Shown here piece after piece: positions 9,035 through 17,519 of a stretch of 64,000 nucleotides of DNA. The stretch spans positions 82,517-146,516 of the forward strand of contig DHER01000087.1 of the NCBI GenBank assembly GCA_002399975.1, written 5' to 3'. The position numbers were made by a program, and so were the translations under genes. This DNA is from Firmicutes bacterium UBA4845. Its GTDB lineage: Bacteria > Bacillota > Clostridia > Tissierellales > Sedimentibacteraceae. How positions within the stretch are numbered: position 1 is the stretch's first letter; each line of letters opens with the position of its first letter. The notes below the pieces were generated by a model. It did no database searches and was not told the origin of the DNA. It was given only the letters and a program-made list of their open reading frames with translations.

Positions 9035-9760
9035 ATGGAGAATACCTTGATAAAAACTTTAGAAGAGGGATTTAAACAGTTGAATATACCTTATAGCTCT
9101 GAAATAGAAAATAAATTTGTCAAATATAGGGACCTTTTAAAAGAATGGAATAAAAAAATAAATATAACAGCTATTAAGGATGACGAAGAAATTTATATTA
9201 AGCATTTTCTGGACAGTATTTTACTTTTAAATGAATCTGCAATTAAAGAAAAAAAGACTATAATTGATGTAGGTACAGGAGGAGGCTTTCCCGGATATCC
9301 ATTAAAAATTGTAAATGATAATTATGAACTTACTCTTTTAGATAGCCTTAGGAAAAGAATTGATTTTTTAGCTGAAGTAAAAAAAGAACTTAAATTTCAA
9401 AACACTGAACTTATTCACGGCAGAGCTGAGGATTTGGGACAAAATAAAAATTACAGAGAAAAGTTTGACATTTGTGTATCAAGAGCTGTAGCGCCCATGA
9501 ATGTGTTATGTGAATATTGTCTTCCATTTGTTAGGGTTGATGGATATTTTGCGGCATATAAAAGTTATGATATTTCCCGGGAAATGTTAGAGTCTGAAAG
9601 TGCAATTAAAAAACTTGGAGGTAAAATTAAAGAGGTAAAAGAGATATATCTGCCGAGGGCAGATATTTTGAGAAAAATAGTTATAATTGAAAAATGTCAT
9701 CCGACAAATAAAAAATATCCCAGAAGAGCTGGAAAACCAAGCAAAGAACCATTGATGTAA
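9035..9760 (+). CDS. rsmG: 16S rRNA (guanine527-N7)-methyltransferase RsmG
   Basis: About 240 residues with the SAM-binding glycine-rich loop DVGTGGGFPG (78-87) and YREKFDICVSRAVAPM later on, typical of RsmG/GidB. It methylates G527 in 16S rRNA. The ATG at 9035 has almost no Shine-Dalgarno, whereas TTG at 9047 has GGAG six bases upstream; TTG may be the real start and would remove four residues. The coding region contains an exact Noc-binding palindrome at 9572-9585. noc follows 13 bases after the stop. Confidence 0.95.
   Translation: MENTLIKTLEEGFKQLNIPYSSEIENKFVKYRDLLKEWNKKINITAIKDDEEIYIKHFLDSILLLNESAIKEKKTIIDVGTGGGFPGYPLKIVNDNYELTLLDSLRKRIDFLAEVKKELKFQNTELIHGRAEDLGQNKNYREKFDICVSRAVAPMNVLCEYCLPFVRVDGYFAAYKSYDISREMLESESAIKKLGGKIKEVKEIYLPRADILRKIVIIEKCHPTNKKYPRRAGKPSKEPLM
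9572..9585. promoter_or_regulatory. Noc-binding site (NBS), exact consensus
   Basis: ATTTCCCGGGAAAT, a perfect 14-base palindrome identical to the consensus site of Bacillus subtilis Noc. It lies inside rsmG, 190 bases before the noc start. The noc product in this window keeps the Noc-type DNA-specificity residues, supporting function. Confidence 0.85.
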
Positions 9761-9773
9761 GGGGGAGAATTTC

Positions 9774-10562
9774 TTGATAAGCGATATAGTCAATATAGAC
9801 GTTAACAAAATAATTCCTAATAAAAATCAGCCAAGAAAAATTTTTGATATTAAATCACTGGAAGAGTTAAGTCAATCTATAAAGAATTATGGTGTTATAC
9901 AGCCTATAACTGTAAGAAAAATTTATGATGATATCTATGAAATCATAGCAGGAGAAAGGCGTTTTAAAGCAGTAAAATTGCTTAATATGGAAACAATTCC
10001 GGCTGTTGTAATTGAGGTAAAGGATGAAGAATCTGCTGCTATGGCTTTAATTGAAAATCTGCAGAGAGAAGATTTGGATTTTATAGAAGAGGCAATGGCA
10101 TATGAGAGGCTTATTGAGGATTTTGACTTAAATCAGACACGCCTGGCAGAAAAGCTTGGTAAATCTCAATCGACCATAGCAAATAAAATGAGAATCTTAA
10201 AGCTTCCTGATTCGGTGAAACAAAGGTTGAGAGAAAGCAAATTAAGTGAGCGTCACGCTAGAGCTCTTTTAAAGATAGAAGACGAAGAACTTCTTTTAAA
10301 TGTTGTTGATAGGGTAATAAATAAAAATTTAAATGTAAGCGAGACGGAAAAGCTTGTAAATTCCATAGTTGGCGGTATTAATAAAAAGAAAAAGAAGGAC
10401 AAGCAATATGTAAGAAATTTTATAAATTATAAAATATATATTAATACTATAAAGAATGCATATAAAGAAATTGTTAAAACAGGAATAGATGCTAAATTTG
10501 AACAAGATGAATCCGATGAATTTATAGAAATTAAAGTTAAAATTCCCAAGAAAAGCATTTAG
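9774..10562 (+). CDS. noc: Nucleoid occlusion protein Noc (ParB family)
   Basis: 262 residues starting at TTG 9774 behind GGGGGAG. It has the ParB/Noc CTPase fold, with GERRFKA near residue 60 and ENLQRED at 94-100, and a helix-turn-helix. At the four positions known to separate Noc from ParB DNA specificity it has Q132, K138, K143 and R160, exactly the Noc set. Noc spreads as a CTP clamp from NBS sites and blocks FtsZ assembly over the chromosome. The protein begins MISDIVNIDVNKIIPN, without the roughly 20-residue amphipathic membrane-targeting helix of B. subtilis Noc. Confidence 0.9.
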   Translation: MISDIVNIDVNKIIPNKNQPRKIFDIKSLEELSQSIKNYGVIQPITVRKIYDDIYEIIAGERRFKAVKLLNMETIPAVVIEVKDEESAAMALIENLQREDLDFIEEAMAYERLIEDFDLNQTRLAEKLGKSQSTIANKMRILKLPDSVKQRLRESKLSERHARALLKIEDEELLLNVVDRVINKNLNVSETEKLVNSIVGGINKKKKKDKQYVRNFINYKIYINTIKNAYKEIVKTGIDAKFEQDESDEFIEIKVKIPKKSI

Positions 10563-10573
10563 AGGGTGATGAG

Positions 10574-11335
10574 TTGTCTAAGATAATAAGTATATTCAAT
10601 CAAAAAGGCGGTGTAGGAAAAACTACTACAAACGTAAATCTTTGTGCAGCGTTAGCTATAAAAGGGAAAAAAGTATTGAGCATTGATATGGATCCTCAGG
10701 GAAATTCAACTAGCGGTTTGGGGTTGAACAAAAATAATCTGGAGAATACAATATATGACGTATTAATTGATGAAATGGACATAAACAAAGCAATATATAC
10801 TACTGAAATAAAAAATTTTAATTTGATTCCCGCAAATATACAACTTGCCGGAGCTGAAATAGAGCTTACAAAAACTCAGTACAGAGAAAAAACCTTAAAA
10901 GAAAGAATAAACTTAATTGATATGGATTATAATTTTATAATTATAGATTGCCCGCCATCCTTAGGTTTATTGTCTTTAAATGCACTTACAGCATCAAATT
11001 CAGTATTAATTCCAATTCAATGTGAATATTATTCACTGGAAGGGGTTGGGCAACTCATAGATACAATTAAATTAGTAAAAAAGAATTTAAATCCTAAACT
11101 GGAAGTTGAAGGAGTTATACTTAATATGTTCGATGGTAGGACAAATTTATCTATTCAGGTTGTTGAAGAAATAAAAAAATATTTTAAGGATAAGGTATAT
11201 AGAACTGTAATTCCAAGAAGTGTTAGGTTAGCTGAAGCTCCGAGTTTCGGACAGCCTATTATGCTCTATGATAATAAATCAAAAGGAAGTACAGCATATA
11301 CTAAGCTGGCGGGAGAAATAATAAAAAACAATTAG
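10574..11335 (+). CDS. parA: Chromosome-partitioning ATPase ParA (Soj)
   Basis: 253 residues. The deviant Walker A motif KGGVGKTTT is at 11-19, with the Walker A' DMDPQGNSTSG and the Walker B region FIIIDCPPSLG. This is the MinD/ParA family. ParA forms ATP dimers on DNA, interacts with ParB at parS, and in Firmicutes also modulates DnaA. The start is TTG at 10574, behind AGAGGGTGATGA. It lies 11 bases after noc and 10 before parB. Confidence 0.96.
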   Translation: MSKIISIFNQKGGVGKTTTNVNLCAALAIKGKKVLSIDMDPQGNSTSGLGLNKNNLENTIYDVLIDEMDINKAIYTTEIKNFNLIPANIQLAGAEIELTKTQYREKTLKERINLIDMDYNFIIIDCPPSLGLLSLNALTASNSVLIPIQCEYYSLEGVGQLIDTIKLVKKNLNPKLEVEGVILNMFDGRTNLSIQVVEEIKKYFKDKVYRTVIPRSVRLAEAPSFGQPIMLYDNKSKGSTAYTKLAGEIIKNN

Positions 11336-11345
11336 GAGGATATAA

Positions 11346-12188
11346 ATGGCAAAAAGGAGAGCATTGGGCAGGGGCTTGTCAGCATTAATACCAGATGAGC
11401 TGGAAAATGAAGACGGTCAAAGGATAGAAGAAATAGATACAAATCTAATATGCCCAAATCCAAATCAGCCCCGCAGAACATTTGAGCAGGATAAACTTGA
11501 TGAACTGACGGAATCCATTAAAAAGCACGGAGTTATCCAACCTATAATTGTCAGAAAAAATAAAGATTTTTATATCATTATAGCAGGCGAAAGAAGATGG
11601 AGAGCATGCAAAAATGCTAGTATTAAAAAAATACCTTGCATAGTGAGAGATATTGAAAGTAAAAATGCTTCCGAGATAGCCTTGATAGAAAATATCCAAA
11701 GAGAAGATTTAAACCCTATAGACGAGGCAAATGCATACGAATTTATAATGGAAAGATATGGGGTAACACAAGAAGAAGTTTCAAATATTGTGGGGAAATC
11801 AAGAGTTTATGTTACTAATATAATGAGGCTTTCCAGTTTAGATGAATATGTAAAAAATAAAATAATATCAAATGAAATCTCAGCTGGTCATGGAAGAGCA
11901 TTGATAAGTCTGCCGTCAGATAAACAGATAGAGATGGCTGATAAAATCATAAAAGAAAATTTAAGTGTAAGAGATATTGAAAAACTTGTACGGAATTCTA
12001 AAGAAAGAAAAAAAAGAAAGACTACGGAAAAGGATAAATATTTAACTTATGTAGAAGAACTTTTGACTGAAAAATTTTCGTCAAAGGTGAGTATAAAAAG
12101 AAATAAAAATAAAGGGAAAATAGAAATTGAATATACTAATACGGATGATTTAAATAGAATTTTGGATTTGTTGAAATTAGATGAATAA
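11346..12188 (+). CDS. parB: Chromosome-partitioning protein ParB (Spo0J)
   Basis: 280 residues with the family start MAKRRALGRGLSALIPD, used for ParA stimulation. The CTP-binding GERRWRA is at 81-87 and ENIQREDLNP at about 115. In the helix-turn-helix the specificity positions are R153, I159, S164 and G181, ParB-like at the two diagnostic ends (R and G) and unlike Noc. ParB loads at parS and slides as a CTP clamp, recruiting SMC. TAGGAGG precedes the ATG. A terminator follows. A parS-like site lies at 15487. Confidence 0.96.
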   Translation: MAKRRALGRGLSALIPDELENEDGQRIEEIDTNLICPNPNQPRRTFEQDKLDELTESIKKHGVIQPIIVRKNKDFYIIIAGERRWRACKNASIKKIPCIVRDIESKNASEIALIENIQREDLNPIDEANAYEFIMERYGVTQEEVSNIVGKSRVYVTNIMRLSSLDEYVKNKIISNEISAGHGRALISLPSDKQIEMADKIIKENLSVRDIEKLVRNSKERKKRKTTEKDKYLTYVEELLTEKFSSKVSIKRNKNKGKIEIEYTNTDDLNRILDLLKLDE

Positions 12189-12221
12189 TAAATTTATATT
12201 ACAAGCTTTATGCTTTATGAT

Positions 12222-12256
12222 AAAACCGGAGAGTTAGTTATCCGGTTATTTTAATT
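12222..12256 (+). terminator. Terminator after parB
   Basis: AACCGGA (12224-12230) pairs with TCCGGTT (12241-12247), followed by ATTTTAATTT. It ends the mnmE-parB group. Confidence 0.75.
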
Positions 12257-12328
12257 TAATATAAATTATTTTTAAAAATAGTAATAAGTAATATATAGGA
12301 TAGATAATACTTTTGGTATAAAATAGTG

Positions 12329-12356
12329 TTGTTCCTTAGTGGAATTATGGTATAAT
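12329..12356 (+). promoter_or_regulatory. Candidate promoter for pyrC
   Basis: TTGTTC at 12329-12334 and TATAAT at 12351-12356 with a 16-base spacer, about 110 bases before pyrC. The leader shows no clear PyrR loop like the one before pyrB. Confidence 0.6.
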
Positions 12357-12474
12357 AAGTATTCAGATGAAATATAACTTAAGCTTTTTTTGATATGTAT
12401 TTATTATATGGTGGAGTAAGCTGATAAGCGGCACGCTTGATAAAATGCCAATGTGTTAAAGGCAGGTGATGAAA

Positions 12475-13740
12475 ATGATGCTTATAAAAAACGGGAGAGT
12501 AATAGATCCCATGTCGCGAAAAAATGAAGTTTGCAATATATTAATTGATGAAGATATTATTGCAAAAATTGGCAGTAATATTGATGACGGCGGAGTTGAT
12601 GAAATTATAGATGCAGGAGGAAAAATAGTTTCTCCGGGATTAATTGATGTACATGTACATTTAAGGGATCCTGGCTTAACGTATAAAGAAGATTTTTTAA
12701 CAGGATCGAAGGCAGCGGCGAGAGGAGGCTTCACTACTGTGGTTTGTATGGCAAATACGAATCCTCCCGTTGATAATGTAGCTATTATGGAGTATGTTTT
12801 GAATGAGGCAAAAAAAGTCAAGATAAATGTACTTCAAACAGCAGCAGTAACGGTTGGATTATCAGGAACAAAGCTTACAGATATGAAAACGTTAGAAGGA
12901 ATGGGCGCTGTTGGATTTACTGATGATGGTTTTGCCATAACAGATTCGAGAGTAGTTTTTGAAGCTATGGAGATGGCAAAAAAGCTTGATGTTCCTATAA
13001 GCCTTCATGAAGAAGATCCGGCATTTATTGTTAATCCGGGTATTAATGAAGGCAAAATTTCAAAAAAACTGAGTATACAAGGTGCTCACCATGTTGCGGA
13101 AGATATTATGGTTGCCAGGGACTGTATTATGGCTTTAGAAACAGGAGCAAAGGTAAACATACAGCATGTAAGTTCAAGTGCTGCAGTTGATATAATCAAA
13201 TATGCCAAGTCAAAGGGTACAGATGTTTTTGCTGAAGCATCACCACATCATTTTACACTAACGGAGAAAGATGTACTTAAGTATAGATCAAATGCAAAAA
13301 TGAATCCCCCTTTAAGGACGGAAGAAGATAGAATGAAAATAATTCAAGGACTGAAGGACGGTACTATAGATATAATTGCTACAGATCATGCTCCTCATAG
13401 CGAAGAAGAAAAAAACTTTAATTTTTTAAAAGCTCCAAGCGGAATTATAGGTTTGGAAACCGCACTAGCTTTAGGAATAACAATTTTAGTTAAAAATAAT
13501 TATTTAACTCTTTCAGAATTATTGGAAAAAATGACTATTAATCCGGCAAAACTTTATAATTTAAGTTCAGGCAGGATATATGAAGGTGCAAAAGCAGATT
13601 TAACGATATTTGATCCGGAAGAAAAGTGGATAATAGATAATTTTTGTTCTAAATCAAAAAATTCTCCATTTATAGGATGGGAGCTTCAGGGTAAAGTTAA
13701 ATATACAATATGCAGAGGGAAAATTGTGTATAAGAATTAA
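12475..13740 (+). CDS. pyrC: Dihydroorotase
   Basis: About 421 residues, class I multifunctional-type length. The metal-binding motif DVHVHLRDPG is near residue 60, followed by SLHEEDP, NIQHVSS and ATDHAPHSEEE, which together give the His/Asp ligands of the amidohydrolase fold. It closes carbamoyl-aspartate to dihydroorotate, the third step to UMP. Possible in-frame starts are GTG 12466 and ATG 12469, 12475 and 12478. AAAGGCAGGTGAT best serves 12475, which I chose. The rest of the pyr genes lie 4 kb downstream, separated by the desulfurase-to-DUF951 block. Confidence 0.95.
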   Translation: MMLIKNGRVIDPMSRKNEVCNILIDEDIIAKIGSNIDDGGVDEIIDAGGKIVSPGLIDVHVHLRDPGLTYKEDFLTGSKAAARGGFTTVVCMANTNPPVDNVAIMEYVLNEAKKVKINVLQTAAVTVGLSGTKLTDMKTLEGMGAVGFTDDGFAITDSRVVFEAMEMAKKLDVPISLHEEDPAFIVNPGINEGKISKKLSIQGAHHVAEDIMVARDCIMALETGAKVNIQHVSSSAAVDIIKYAKSKGTDVFAEASPHHFTLTEKDVLKYRSNAKMNPPLRTEEDRMKIIQGLKDGTIDIIATDHAPHSEEEKNFNFLKAPSGIIGLETALALGITILVKNNYLTLSELLEKMTINPAKLYNLSSGRIYEGAKADLTIFDPEEKWIIDNFCSKSKNSPFIGWELQGKVKYTICRGKIVYKN

Positions 13741-13801
13741 TGATTATCAAACGTCAAGTCGCAGACATATAATAGATAAAAATATAATAGCAGGTGATAT
13801 A

Positions 13802-14941
13802 ATGATTTATTTAGATAATGCTGCAACAACCTTCCCGAAACCAAAAACAGTGTATCAGGAAGTTATGAGGGCAATGACCGAATATGGTGCAAATCCTGGA
13901 AGAGGCAGTCATTCCATGGCGGTTGAAGGTGCAAGAATAATATATGAGACAAGAGAATTAATGGCAAAGTTGTTTAACCTCGACGATCCAATGAAAGTAA
14001 TATTTACATTTAATGCTACAGACGGATTAAATCAAGGAATTAAGGGAGTACTGGATCCCGGCGATCATGTTATAACAACAACTATGGAACATAATTCTGT
14101 ATTGCGTCCTATTAAGGAATTAGAAAAATACGGAATCGAAAATACAATTGTTCAGTGTGAATCCGACGGAAGTATAAGTGTTGATGATATAGAATCTGCC
14201 ATAAAAAGCAGTACAAAACTAATAGTAACAACACATGTTTCAAATTTGACAGGTACGATAATGCCAATAGGAGAAATTGGGCAGATGTGCAAAAGGAGGG
14301 GAATTTTATATTTGGTGGATGCTGCTCAAAGTGCTGGAGTTTTGGACATAGACGTGAAAAGAGATAATATAGATTTACTTGCCGTGCCAGGTCACAAAGG
14401 TTTACTTGGTCCTCAGGGGACAGGTGCTCTTTTAATAAACTGCGATGCAGAAATAAAACATTTGAAAGAAGGAGGAACCGGCAGTGAATCCAGCAGTATG
14501 ATACAGCCTAATTTTTATCCTGATAAATTGGAAGCAGGTACTCATAATCTTCCGGGGATAGCAGGGCTGAATGCAGGATTAAAGTACATTTTAAACAAGG
14601 GCACAAAATCAATTTATAGCCACGAAAAAATGATTCTCGATATATTCATCAATGGAATAAGAGAAAACGGCAGAATCAATATATACGGCCCAGAGGATAT
14701 AAACAACAGATGTGGTGTTGTTCCGATCAATATAGAAGATATTGATTCTTCAGAAGTTGCATACAGCTTAGACGATAAATATGGAATAGCCGTAAGGCCG
14801 GGTCTTCATTGTGCTCCATTAGCCCATAAAACCATAGGAACAGAAAAAATTGGTGCTGTAAGATTTAGTGTTGGACCTTTTAATAATAAATCAGATATAA
14901 TGACAGCTATTAAAGCATTAAATGAGATATCCAAAAATTAG
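13802..14941 (+). CDS. Cysteine desulfurase family protein (class V aminotransferase)
   Basis: 379 residues from ATG 13802, which has CAGGTGAT upstream. It is a PLP enzyme: the family start MIYLDNAATTFPKP, ETTH-type region, and the Schiff-base lysine in VPGHKGLLG (K199). The candidate catalytic cysteine is in GLHCAPLAH (C337). It matches the NifS/CsdB-like subgroup often found next to yedF in Firmicutes, where it is thought to supply sulfur or selenium, and yedF is indeed 2 kb downstream. The exact substrate is not visible. A hairpin terminator follows the stop. Confidence 0.88.
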   Translation: MIYLDNAATTFPKPKTVYQEVMRAMTEYGANPGRGSHSMAVEGARIIYETRELMAKLFNLDDPMKVIFTFNATDGLNQGIKGVLDPGDHVITTTMEHNSVLRPIKELEKYGIENTIVQCESDGSISVDDIESAIKSSTKLIVTTHVSNLTGTIMPIGEIGQMCKRRGILYLVDAAQSAGVLDIDVKRDNIDLLAVPGHKGLLGPQGTGALLINCDAEIKHLKEGGTGSESSSMIQPNFYPDKLEAGTHNLPGIAGLNAGLKYILNKGTKSIYSHEKMILDIFINGIRENGRINIYGPEDINNRCGVVPINIEDIDSSEVAYSLDDKYGIAVRPGLHCAPLAHKTIGTEKIGAVRFSVGPFNNKSDIMTAIKALNEISKN

Positions 14942-14995
14942 CAGATGAAAAAAATTTTTGTAGATTTTTTTCTATTTTTATTTAATATAAATACT

Positions 14996-15040
14996 ATACT
15001 GACACCAAATTTTTGATTTGATGTCAGTATTTTATATTTT
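14996..15040 (+). terminator. Terminator after the cysteine desulfurase gene
   Basis: A 15-base stem with one mismatch: ATACTGACACCAAAT (14996-15010) against ATTTGATGTCAGTAT (15016-15030). It is followed by TTTATATTTTT. Confidence 0.85.
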
Positions 15041-15106
15041 TAATTTTTTAGTGCAATTTTTTAATATATTTGATATAATGTTTAGGAAAAGCAACAGGAT
15101 AGAAAA

Positions 15107-16177
15107 ATGAAAAAAAAGCTGATTATATTTATTTTATTTCTTTTGGCAGCAATAGGTGTGATAATATTTTTTATTTATGGGAAAGAATTTTTAAAATTAT
15201 CTGAAGAAAAGAAAGTTTATAGTTTAGGAAATGTACAGTCAACAAAAATAGACACTCTTGACGAATTTAAATTTTTTAATGATGGGATAATAACATATAA
15301 CAATCAGAAAATTATATTTCTTAATTACAGCAATCAGATTTTATGGGAAAATGATGATACAAAGACTTCAAAGCAAGTATTTCTAAGTGATAAGTATGTA
15401 TTTAGGGACGTAGGAGATAAGATACAAGCCTTTGATAAGAATGGCAGGAAGTTTATATTAGCTGAAATTAAGGGAAATATTTTAAATGTTTCACGTGAAA
15501 ACGACAAAGCTTATGTAGTTGTAAAAAGTAACGAAGAAAAGAATTCGTTGTATATTGTAGATGAAAACAATAAAATAATTGACAATAAAGTTTTTAAAGA
15601 CAATATAACAAGTGTGTCAATTAGTGATAAATCAGAAGGATATTCTCTTACAACTTTGAGATTAGAGAATCAAACAGTGGTAAACACCGTATATTTTAAT
15701 TTGTTGGACGATATTGAGTTATGGAATATTTGGATAGAAAATGAGATATTAATAAAAGACCAAATAGTAAATAATAATGTAATTTTAATTGGTACGAAAA
15801 ATATTTATTATTTCAATACAAACGGCAAACTTATGTGGAAAAATGGTGTTTATAATAAAATTCTGGATTATAACATAAATAAAGAAAAAGAAAGAATTTA
15901 TATTCTTTACGATAAAGAAAAAAATGCAGAGTTAATTTCGTATGACTTTGAAGGAAAAGTTAAAGGTGTTGTAGAAGTGCCGAAAAATCTAAAGAATATA
16001 AAGATTTATTCTAATAAAATTTTTGTATATAGTGAAGAAAGCTTATATCTTGTACATAAAGAAAAAACAGATAAAATATACGAAGATTTGGAAGGTGGTA
16101 TTTCGGATTTTATTGTAGAAGATAATTACATTCATATTATATCTAAAAATAAATTAGTAAGCGGTGAGATAAAATAA
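15107..16177 (+). CDS. Membrane-anchored protein of unknown function (DUF5711-like, repeated beta strands)
   Basis: 356 residues. A positively charged start (MKKK) is followed by one membrane segment at about 4-25, so most of the protein should lie outside the membrane. The rest is rich in short alternating hydrophobic strands (INQ/ILWEND, KLMWKNGV and similar), suggesting a beta-propeller of WD/PQQ type. I associate it with DUF5711-type proteins seen near cvpA in Clostridia; that name is from memory and moderately sure. The coding region contains a parS-like site at 15487-15502. cvpA follows after 32 bases. Confidence 0.6.
   Translation: MKKKLIIFILFLLAAIGVIIFFIYGKEFLKLSEEKKVYSLGNVQSTKIDTLDEFKFFNDGIITYNNQKIIFLNYSNQILWENDDTKTSKQVFLSDKYVFRDVGDKIQAFDKNGRKFILAEIKGNILNVSRENDKAYVVVKSNEEKNSLYIVDENNKIIDNKVFKDNITSVSISDKSEGYSLTTLRLENQTVVNTVYFNLLDDIELWNIWIENEILIKDQIVNNNVILIGTKNIYYFNTNGKLMWKNGVYNKILDYNINKEKERIYILYDKEKNAELISYDFEGKVKGVVEVPKNLKNIKIYSNKIFVYSEESLYLVHKEKTDKIYEDLEGGISDFIVEDNYIHIISKNKLVSGEIK
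15487..15502. promoter_or_regulatory. parS: parS-like centromere site
   Basis: TGTTTCACGTGAAAAC matches 14 of 16 positions of the bacterial parS consensus TGTTTCACGTGAAACA, including the complete central TTTCACGTGAAA. It is 3.3 kb from parB and about 12 kb from oriC, inside a coding region as many parS sites are. Confidence 0.75.
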
Positions 16178-16209
16178 AAAAAAGCAATGGATAAAAGGAG
16201 GATCATCAG

Positions 16210-16875
16210 ATGAATTATATTGATATTCTGATTATTATTTTCATAGTCTATTCATGTTTGCAAGGCTATAAAAGGGGATTTATAAAGACATTTTTTGATA
16301 CGTTGGGGGCTGTAATTGCTTTTTTCCTGAGTCGTGAGTTTTATTATCCGGTGGAAGATTTTTTAATGAATAATACGAAATTATTTATAAAGGTACATGA
16401 ATTTTTTGAAAGTAATGTATCAGAAAGAATAGTTGAAACATTTGATGAATCCTTGCATATTCCTGCAGAATTAAAAAATATTCTTGGAAACATTATTAAT
16501 ACAGGCAATACAGCTCAAGCTGATACATTTTCGGTATTTGTTGATAATATAAGTATAATATTAATAAGATCTATAAGTTTTATAATTACATTTCTTGTTG
16601 TGTATGCACTTTTGGTATTACTTTCAAATTTTATTGATATAATATTTAAACTACCTATTTTGAATCTTACAAATAGATTGATTGGAGCGGCAACCGGTAT
16701 TTTAAAAGGTGTTTTTATTTTATATATTATTTTTGCTTTAGCATCGCCGCTGATAGGTTTTATGCAGGATAGCAAATTTGTTCAAAATATTTTGAATTCA
16801 GAATCAAGTAACATTTTTTATGAAAACAATTTAATATTAAATTACCTTTCAAATAAAGGGTTTTATAAAAACTAG
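16210..16875 (+). CDS. CvpA family membrane protein
   Basis: 221 residues with four hydrophobic segments: about 3-20, 30-45 (starting YKRGFIKTFFDTLGAVIAFF), 110-140 and 155-185. This is the CvpA/YshB pattern, including the conserved GYKRG turn after the first segment. Family members are small inner-membrane proteins of unclear role, linked to colicin V production in E. coli and to cell envelope in others. AAAGGAGG is ten bases before the ATG. yedF follows after 14 bases. Confidence 0.85.
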   Translation: MNYIDILIIIFIVYSCLQGYKRGFIKTFFDTLGAVIAFFLSREFYYPVEDFLMNNTKLFIKVHEFFESNVSERIVETFDESLHIPAELKNILGNIINTGNTAQADTFSVFVDNISIILIRSISFIITFLVVYALLVLLSNFIDIIFKLPILNLTNRLIGAATGILKGVFILYIIFALASPLIGFMQDSKFVQNILNSESSNIFYENNLILNYLSNKGFYKN

Positions 16876-16889
16876 GAGGAAAAAGAAAA

Positions 16890-17495
16890 ATGAGAATTGT
16901 TGATGCAAGAAAAAAGGCATGCCCTCAGCCTGTTATTATGACTAAAAAAGAAGTGGATGCCGGGGAAATAGAAATAACAGTTATTGTGGACAATGAAACT
17001 GCTAAAGAAAATGTTCTAAAATTTGGGAACAAACTTCATTTTAATACAGGGGCCGAAGAAAAAGCCGATGGGATATACATTCACCTAAAAAAAACAGGAG
17101 CCAGTTCATGTGAAACTGCAACAAATGAGGCTGCAAAAGATAGTATAAATAAAATAAAACAAAAAAAGGGGTTTGTTATCAGTACTGATAAATTAGGAAA
17201 GGGTTCTGATGATTTAGGAAAAATTCTTATGAAAAGTTTTCTGTATTCTTTATCTGAAATAAAACCTTACCCAAATTTTCTTATATTTTTGAATTCAGGA
17301 GTTAAGCTTACTACGACCGGCTCAGAATCTTTAGATGATTTAAGAAAGATAGAAAAAGCCGGAGTAAAAATTGTTTCATGTGGAACATGTCTTGATTTCT
17401 TTGAAATTAAGGACAAATTGGAGGTGGGCAAGGTTACTAATATGTATGATATAGTAGAAACCATAGCAGAATCTGACAATGCGGTAATGATATAA
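16890..17495 (+). CDS. yedF: Sulfurtransferase-like selenium metabolism protein YedF
   Basis: 201 residues in two domains. An N-terminal TusA/SirA-like domain has the CPxP motif ACPQPV (C11), the residue that carries persulfide or selenide. A C-terminal DsrE-like half contains GVKIVSCGTCLDFF. This two-domain form is the YedF associated with selenium use in bacteria that also encode SelD, which is not in this window. The nearby cysteine desulfurase is a plausible donor. TAGGAGG lies before the ATG. I infer, rather than see, the selenium link. Confidence 0.88.
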   Translation: MRIVDARKKACPQPVIMTKKEVDAGEIEITVIVDNETAKENVLKFGNKLHFNTGAEEKADGIYIHLKKTGASSCETATNEAAKDSINKIKQKKGFVISTDKLGKGSDDLGKILMKSFLYSLSEIKPYPNFLIFLNSGVKLTTTGSESLDDLRKIEKAGVKIVSCGTCLDFFEIKDKLEVGKVTNMYDIVETIAESDNAVMI

Positions 17496-17519
17496 TAAAT
17501 ACGCTAAGGAGTGTAGGTT

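Noticed and set aside
12456..12821. Long antisense frames opposite pyrC, parB, mnmE, recD2 and others
   Set aside because: They lie fully within strongly identified genes, have no family features and lack ribosome binding sites.
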